Shown piece by piece: positions 61,204 to 64,000 of a stretch of DNA of 64,000 bases; positions within the stretch are counted from its first letter, which is position 1, and each line of letters opens with the position of its first letter. The stretch spans positions 62,001 to 126,000 of the forward strand of contig NZ_JBLWFK010000001.1 in the NCBI RefSeq assembly GCF_048323675.1, in the 5' to 3' direction. Origin of the DNA: Mangrovimicrobium sp048323675. Lineage in GTDB: Bacteria; Pseudomonadota; Gammaproteobacteria; Pseudomonadales; Halieaceae. Below the pieces are notes generated by a model. That model made no database searches and was not told the DNA's origin. It saw nothing but the letters and a program-made list of their open reading frames with translations. Position numbers and translations under genes: made by a program.

Positions 61204-62379
61204 TCAGTTTACTCCCTGCGACGTTACCTGGTTATAAATGTTAGCGAGTGACTGGTAGTTTTCTGCAGAAGTATAACTGGCTTCATAACGCCTACGAGCA
61301 TTAGCGCCCAATTGTCGAACCCTGGCCATGTTATTAACACCATACTTTAGCGTAGAAGCGATATCCCGGGAGTCACCAGGTGAGAACAATAGTCCGGTAA
61401 CATCCTGCTCAATCAGCTCGGCCAGCGCTCCGAGTTTGCTCGCAAAAACCGGCGTCCCACAAGCGTAGGCTTCTACAAGTGTTCTGGGCATGTTTTCGTA
61501 CCAGATGCTGGGCATGAGCAGGAATGGTGCGTTGAGCAAAGTCTTCTGGAGGGATGTGGTTCCAAGTAAACCCAGGTAATTCGCTTGGGGGTGCGCAATC
61601 ACCACATCTTTCAGTGGCCCATCACCAGCAAAGTCCACAATCATGCCTGGAGATTGGTCGAGTGCAGCCAATAGCTGGGTTACTCCTTTTTCGTCGCTAA
61701 GTCTCCCTACGAAAAGTGGGTTTCCTGTGCGTCTGTGCCCAGGATATACGTCAAGATCGACAAAATTGGGCTTAACAAAAATTTTATTTGGTGGTAGACC
61801 TCCTTCTATCAGCTTTTGCTTACAGAATTCGTTGAGGGCGATATACGCGGAGATTGTCTTAGAGTAGGTTCCCTTCCAACGGTGCATCGATAGCGCGGAT
61901 CCTGCCACCAGGCTGGCACTTGTGGAACCGCGATAGCACTTCCTGAGTACACCGCGGATGGGTGATTTTCCAAGGCAGTCTTCGCAGACTTTTCCTTCTC
62001 TCAGAAACATTGCTTGTATACACATAAGCCGGAAATTATGGATTGTCTGTACGACTGGTATGCCTCGCGTCGCTGCGGTCCAATACAGGGATCCGGAGAT
62101 CAACGGGAAAGTATTGTGGGCGTGTATGATGTCTGGTTTGTAATTGTCAATGAGTTGCTCGATCTCGTTGACTGTTTTCCGGGACCAGAATGTTTCGATA
62201 GCCAGTTTCGGCTTGCCGGTACTGATAATTTCGTCGTTGTGACGTGAGTATAATTGGACATCATGTCCGTGCTTTTCGAGTAATTGGGCCTCTGAGCGCA
62301 CGACTGAATCTTCTCCGCCCGCGAATTGATAAAAATTGTGCGCAATGAGAATTCTCTGTGGGGTGTGGGGTAATGTCAT
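61204..62379 (-). CDS. Glycosyltransferase family 4
   Basis: A 391-residue GT-B transferase. N-terminal ILIAHNFYQFAGGEDSVVRS with the glycine-rich acceptor loop, IIHAHNTFPLISGSLYWTA, a Cys-containing LREGKVCEDCLGKSP segment common in this subgroup, and the donor domain starting NPLFVGRLSDEKGVTQLL with SIWYENMPRTLVEAYACGTP (E-X7-E-like). First gene of the minus-strand block. A sigma-54-type promoter lies 105 bases upstream and a predicted PrsR site 82 bases beyond it. Confidence 0.92.
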   Translation of the reverse strand: MTLPHTPQRILIAHNFYQFAGGEDSVVRSEAQLLEKHGHDVQLYSRHNDEIISTGKPKLAIETFWSRKTVNEIEQLIDNYKPDIIHAHNTFPLISGSLYWTAATRGIPVVQTIHNFRLMCIQAMFLREGKVCEDCLGKSPIRGVLRKCYRGSTSASLVAGSALSMHRWKGTYSKTISAYIALNEFCKQKLIEGGLPPNKIFVKPNFVDLDVYPGHRRTGNPLFVGRLSDEKGVTQLLAALDQSPGMIVDFAGDGPLKDVVIAHPQANYLGLLGTTSLQKTLLNAPFLLMPSIWYENMPRTLVEAYACGTPVFASKLGALAELIEQDVTGLLFSPGDSRDIASTLKYGVNNMARVRQLGANARRRYEASYTSAENYQSLANIYNQVTSQGVN

Positions 62380-62483
62380 GGATAATCGTTGTCGTTATTG
62401 GTGGCGCGGGAGAGAACAAGCGAATCTACAAGCCATTTTCCGCTACCGGGATTATTGTATATACATTATGCGTAGATTATGGG

Positions 62484-62498
62484 GCGATACCAGTGCCT
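62484..62498 (-). promoter_or_regulatory. Candidate sigma-54 promoter facing the minus-strand glycosyltransferase operon
   Basis: On the minus strand AGGCACTGGTATCGC has GG-N10-GC with an exact GGCAC at -24 and TCGC at -12. It is 105 bases from the start at 62379. A PrsR-type site lies 81 bases further upstream, the same spacing as at ugd (77) and 42112 (74). Confidence 0.6.
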
Positions 62499-62579
62499 GT
62501 CTACAGCTGAATGCTTTTGTTCAAGGCGTTCTTTCGATAAACTCGCTGCAATATCGCGCTGTCCAGGAATAAGCAATAA

Positions 62580-62598
62580 TTGTAAAAAAATCTGACAG
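62580..62598 (+). promoter_or_regulatory. Predicted PrsR-type enhancer site, copy 6
   Basis: TGTAAA, seven bases, GACAG on the plus strand. It lies 25 bases before the gmd start, too close to leave room for a promoter in that direction, but well placed for the minus-strand promoter at 62484-62498. Confidence 0.6.
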
Positions 62599-62623
62599 TG
62601 ATTTTTTTCATTGGTGAATACAT

Positions 62624-63754
62624 ATGAGTCGAAAAATTGCGTTAATTACAGGTATTACCGGCCAGGACGGGTCCTATCTCGCGGAGTTACTGCTTGATAA
62701 GGGGTATGAAGTCCACGGTATCAAGCGTCGCGCCTCGTCTTTCAACACAGAAAGAATTGATCATATCTACCGCGACAGGCATGAAAATCCCGATCTGAAA
62801 TTTTTCCTGCACTACGGTGATCTCTCCGATACCTCCAATCTGGTTCGTCTAGTCCAGCAAATACAGCCCGATGAAATCTATAACCTCGGGGCTATGAGCC
62901 ATGTGGCTGTATCCTTCGAGTCGCCGGAATATGCGGCGGACGTAGACGCTATCGGTACTCTCCGCATCCTCGAAGCGATTCGACTGCTTGGGATGGAAAA
63001 GAAGGTGCGTTTTTACCAGGCATCAACGTCCGAACTCTACGGACTGGTACAGGAAATACCCCAGAAAGAGACGACACCCTTTTATCCGCGGTCTCCCTAT
63101 GCCGCAGCCAAGTTGTACGCTTACTGGATCACTGTCAACTACCGTGAAGCGTATGGCATGTACGCCTGCAATGGCATCCTTTTTAATCATGAATCTCCGC
63201 GACGCGGGGAGACCTTTGTGACCCGCAAGGTTACCCGCGGCATAGCCAATATTGCGCTAGGTATGCAGGATTGTCTTTACATGGGCAACATGGATGCCCT
63301 GCGAGACTGGGGGCATGCAAAGGATTACGTGGAGATGCAGTGGCTGATGTTGCAACAGAACGAGGCCGAGGACTTTGTGATAGCGACCGGCGTACAGTAC
63401 TCAGTGCGAGAATTCATCAATGCGAGCTGTGCTGAACTCGGTTTAACACTGGAGTGGTCAGGCCGCGGTGTCGATGAAACTGCCACTGTTACTTCGGTTG
63501 CGGAAAAGGGACTGAATCTCGATCCAAACCTCACAGGAAAAATCATTGTTCGTGTCGATCAGAGATATTTTCGACCCACAGAAGTCGAGACCTTGTTGGG
63601 TGACCCGACCAAAGCCAAGGAAAAGCTCGGTTGGTCTCCCCAAATTACCTTCGGGGAACTGGTGAAAGAGATGGTCGAGGCTGATCTGGAAAAGGCGCGC
63701 CGCTTCAAGTTGTTAAAGGACAACGGCTACGACGTCTCGCTGGTAGAGGAGTAG
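62624..63754 (+). CDS. gmd: GDP-mannose 4,6-dehydratase
   Basis: A 376-residue extended SDR. The NADP site is ALITGITGQDGSYLAELLL, followed by KRRASSFNTERIDHIY, the active-site Thr/Ser and Glu in ASTSELYGLVQEIP, YPRSPYAAAKLYAYW (Tyr-X3-Lys), and FNHESPRRGETFVTRKVTR, all standard for GMD. It converts GDP-mannose to GDP-4-keto-6-deoxymannose for GDP-fucose synthesis. It is GC-richer than the block before it. The fcl start follows 4 bases after its stop. Start ATG 62624 has no strong ribosome site. Confidence 0.97.
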   Translation: MSRKIALITGITGQDGSYLAELLLDKGYEVHGIKRRASSFNTERIDHIYRDRHENPDLKFFLHYGDLSDTSNLVRLVQQIQPDEIYNLGAMSHVAVSFESPEYAADVDAIGTLRILEAIRLLGMEKKVRFYQASTSELYGLVQEIPQKETTPFYPRSPYAAAKLYAYWITVNYREAYGMYACNGILFNHESPRRGETFVTRKVTRGIANIALGMQDCLYMGNMDALRDWGHAKDYVEMQWLMLQQNEAEDFVIATGVQYSVREFINASCAELGLTLEWSGRGVDETATVTSVAEKGLNLDPNLTGKIIVRVDQRYFRPTEVETLLGDPTKAKEKLGWSPQITFGELVKEMVEADLEKARRFKLLKDNGYDVSLVEE

Positions 63755-63758
63755 GTCC

Positions 63759-64000
63759 GTGGCGGGCAAAGTATTTGTCGCAGGTCACCGCGGAATGGTC
63801 GGGTCCGCGATTGTGCGTCAGCTGGAGACTCAAGGTCACCGGAGCCTCCTCACCGCCACACGTAATGAACTGAATCTTGTTGATCAGGTTGCGGTGAGGG
63901 AGTTCTTCAGGCAGGAGAGACCCGAACAGGTCTACCTTGCTGCTGCCAAGGTGGGCGGAATTCTCGCCAATAACAACTTCCCGGCTGATTTCATTTACCA
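63759..64000 (+). CDS. fcl: GDP-L-fucose synthase (fcl), cut by the right edge
   Basis: The first 80 residues are present, starting at GTG 63759 with an AGGAG-type site before it. VFVAGHRGMVGSAIVRQLE is the GxxGxxG NADP motif of GDP-fucose synthase, followed by ATRNELNLVDQVAVREFF and YLAAAKVGGILANNNFPADF, which closely match the family. It converts GDP-4-keto-6-deoxymannose to GDP-L-fucose in two steps. It directly follows gmd, as in many O-antigen and exopolysaccharide loci. Confidence 0.93.
   Translation, partial: MAGKVFVAGHRGMVGSAIVRQLETQGHRSLLTATRNELNLVDQVAVREFFRQERPEQVYLAAAKVGGILANNNFPADFIY

Noticed and set aside
1..64000. tRNA, rRNA or CRISPR arrays
   Set aside because: I saw no cloverleaf-like segment, no rRNA sequence and no regularly spaced identical repeats of CRISPR size.

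Overview
The window reads as chromosomal DNA of a Gram-negative, probably marine, gammaproteobacterium. Evidence: two TonB-dependent receptors, an RND pump, a Lol-like ABC system, cytochrome c5 and Rep helicase, together with many oxidative catabolic genes and a sulfated exopolysaccharide locus. The P450/Rieske/TonB gene content resembles Cellvibrionales (Halieaceae-like) genomes, but that placement is inference from gene content. Most of the window is GC-rich; about 52.6-62.6 kb is clearly AT-rich and looks acquired.

Layout. (1) 1-1032, minus: a Rieske dioxygenase alpha subunit (cut by the left edge) preceded by a SnoaL-like protein. (2) 1282-7703, plus: a PhnD-like periplasmic binding protein, a membrane protein with a possible winged-helix tail, a TonB-dependent receptor, a broken phosphatase and an intact exported CX5R phosphatase; this looks like a sensing/uptake/processing module. 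(3) 7805-19084: a catabolic cluster with three P450s, a second TonB receptor, a SnoaL-like protein, an AraC-type regulator, a TIM-barrel isomerase-like protein, two SDRs and a VOC protein. It probably oxidises a hydrophobic, perhaps cyclic or steroid-like, compound. (4) 19127-39674: mostly housekeeping (murA, GH3 hexosaminidase, lipid kinase, GST, cytochrome c5, rep, malonyl-CoA decarboxylase, PadR regulator), a five-gene Lol-like trans-envelope ABC system (24072-29276) and an RND efflux pair (30656-34937). A 251-bp element with long terminal inverted repeats lies at 34986-35236.

(5) 39711-64000: an XrtA/PEP-CTERM-type exopolysaccharide locus. It has ugd, a VPLPA-CTERM protein, a small membrane protein, the two-component pair prsK/prsR, the export core (outer-membrane export protein, beta-barrel, chain-length protein, tyrosine autokinase, ATPase, WecG-like transferase), two AT-rich blocks of polymerase/flippase/glycosyltransferase/sulfotransferase genes, then gmd and fcl. 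Predicted building blocks are glucuronate and GDP-fucose-type sugars, with sulfation. No exosortase gene is inside the window.

The most striking regulatory signal is a repeated site, TGTAAA-N7-(G/A)ACA, with six copies at four places in the exopolysaccharide locus (39711, 42019, three copies at 46108-46366, 62580). Each place lies beside a GG-N10-GC sigma-54-type promoter. I infer that these are PrsR enhancer sites. They tie ugd, the small membrane protein, the export operon and the minus-strand glycosyltransferase operon into one RpoN/PrsR regulon.
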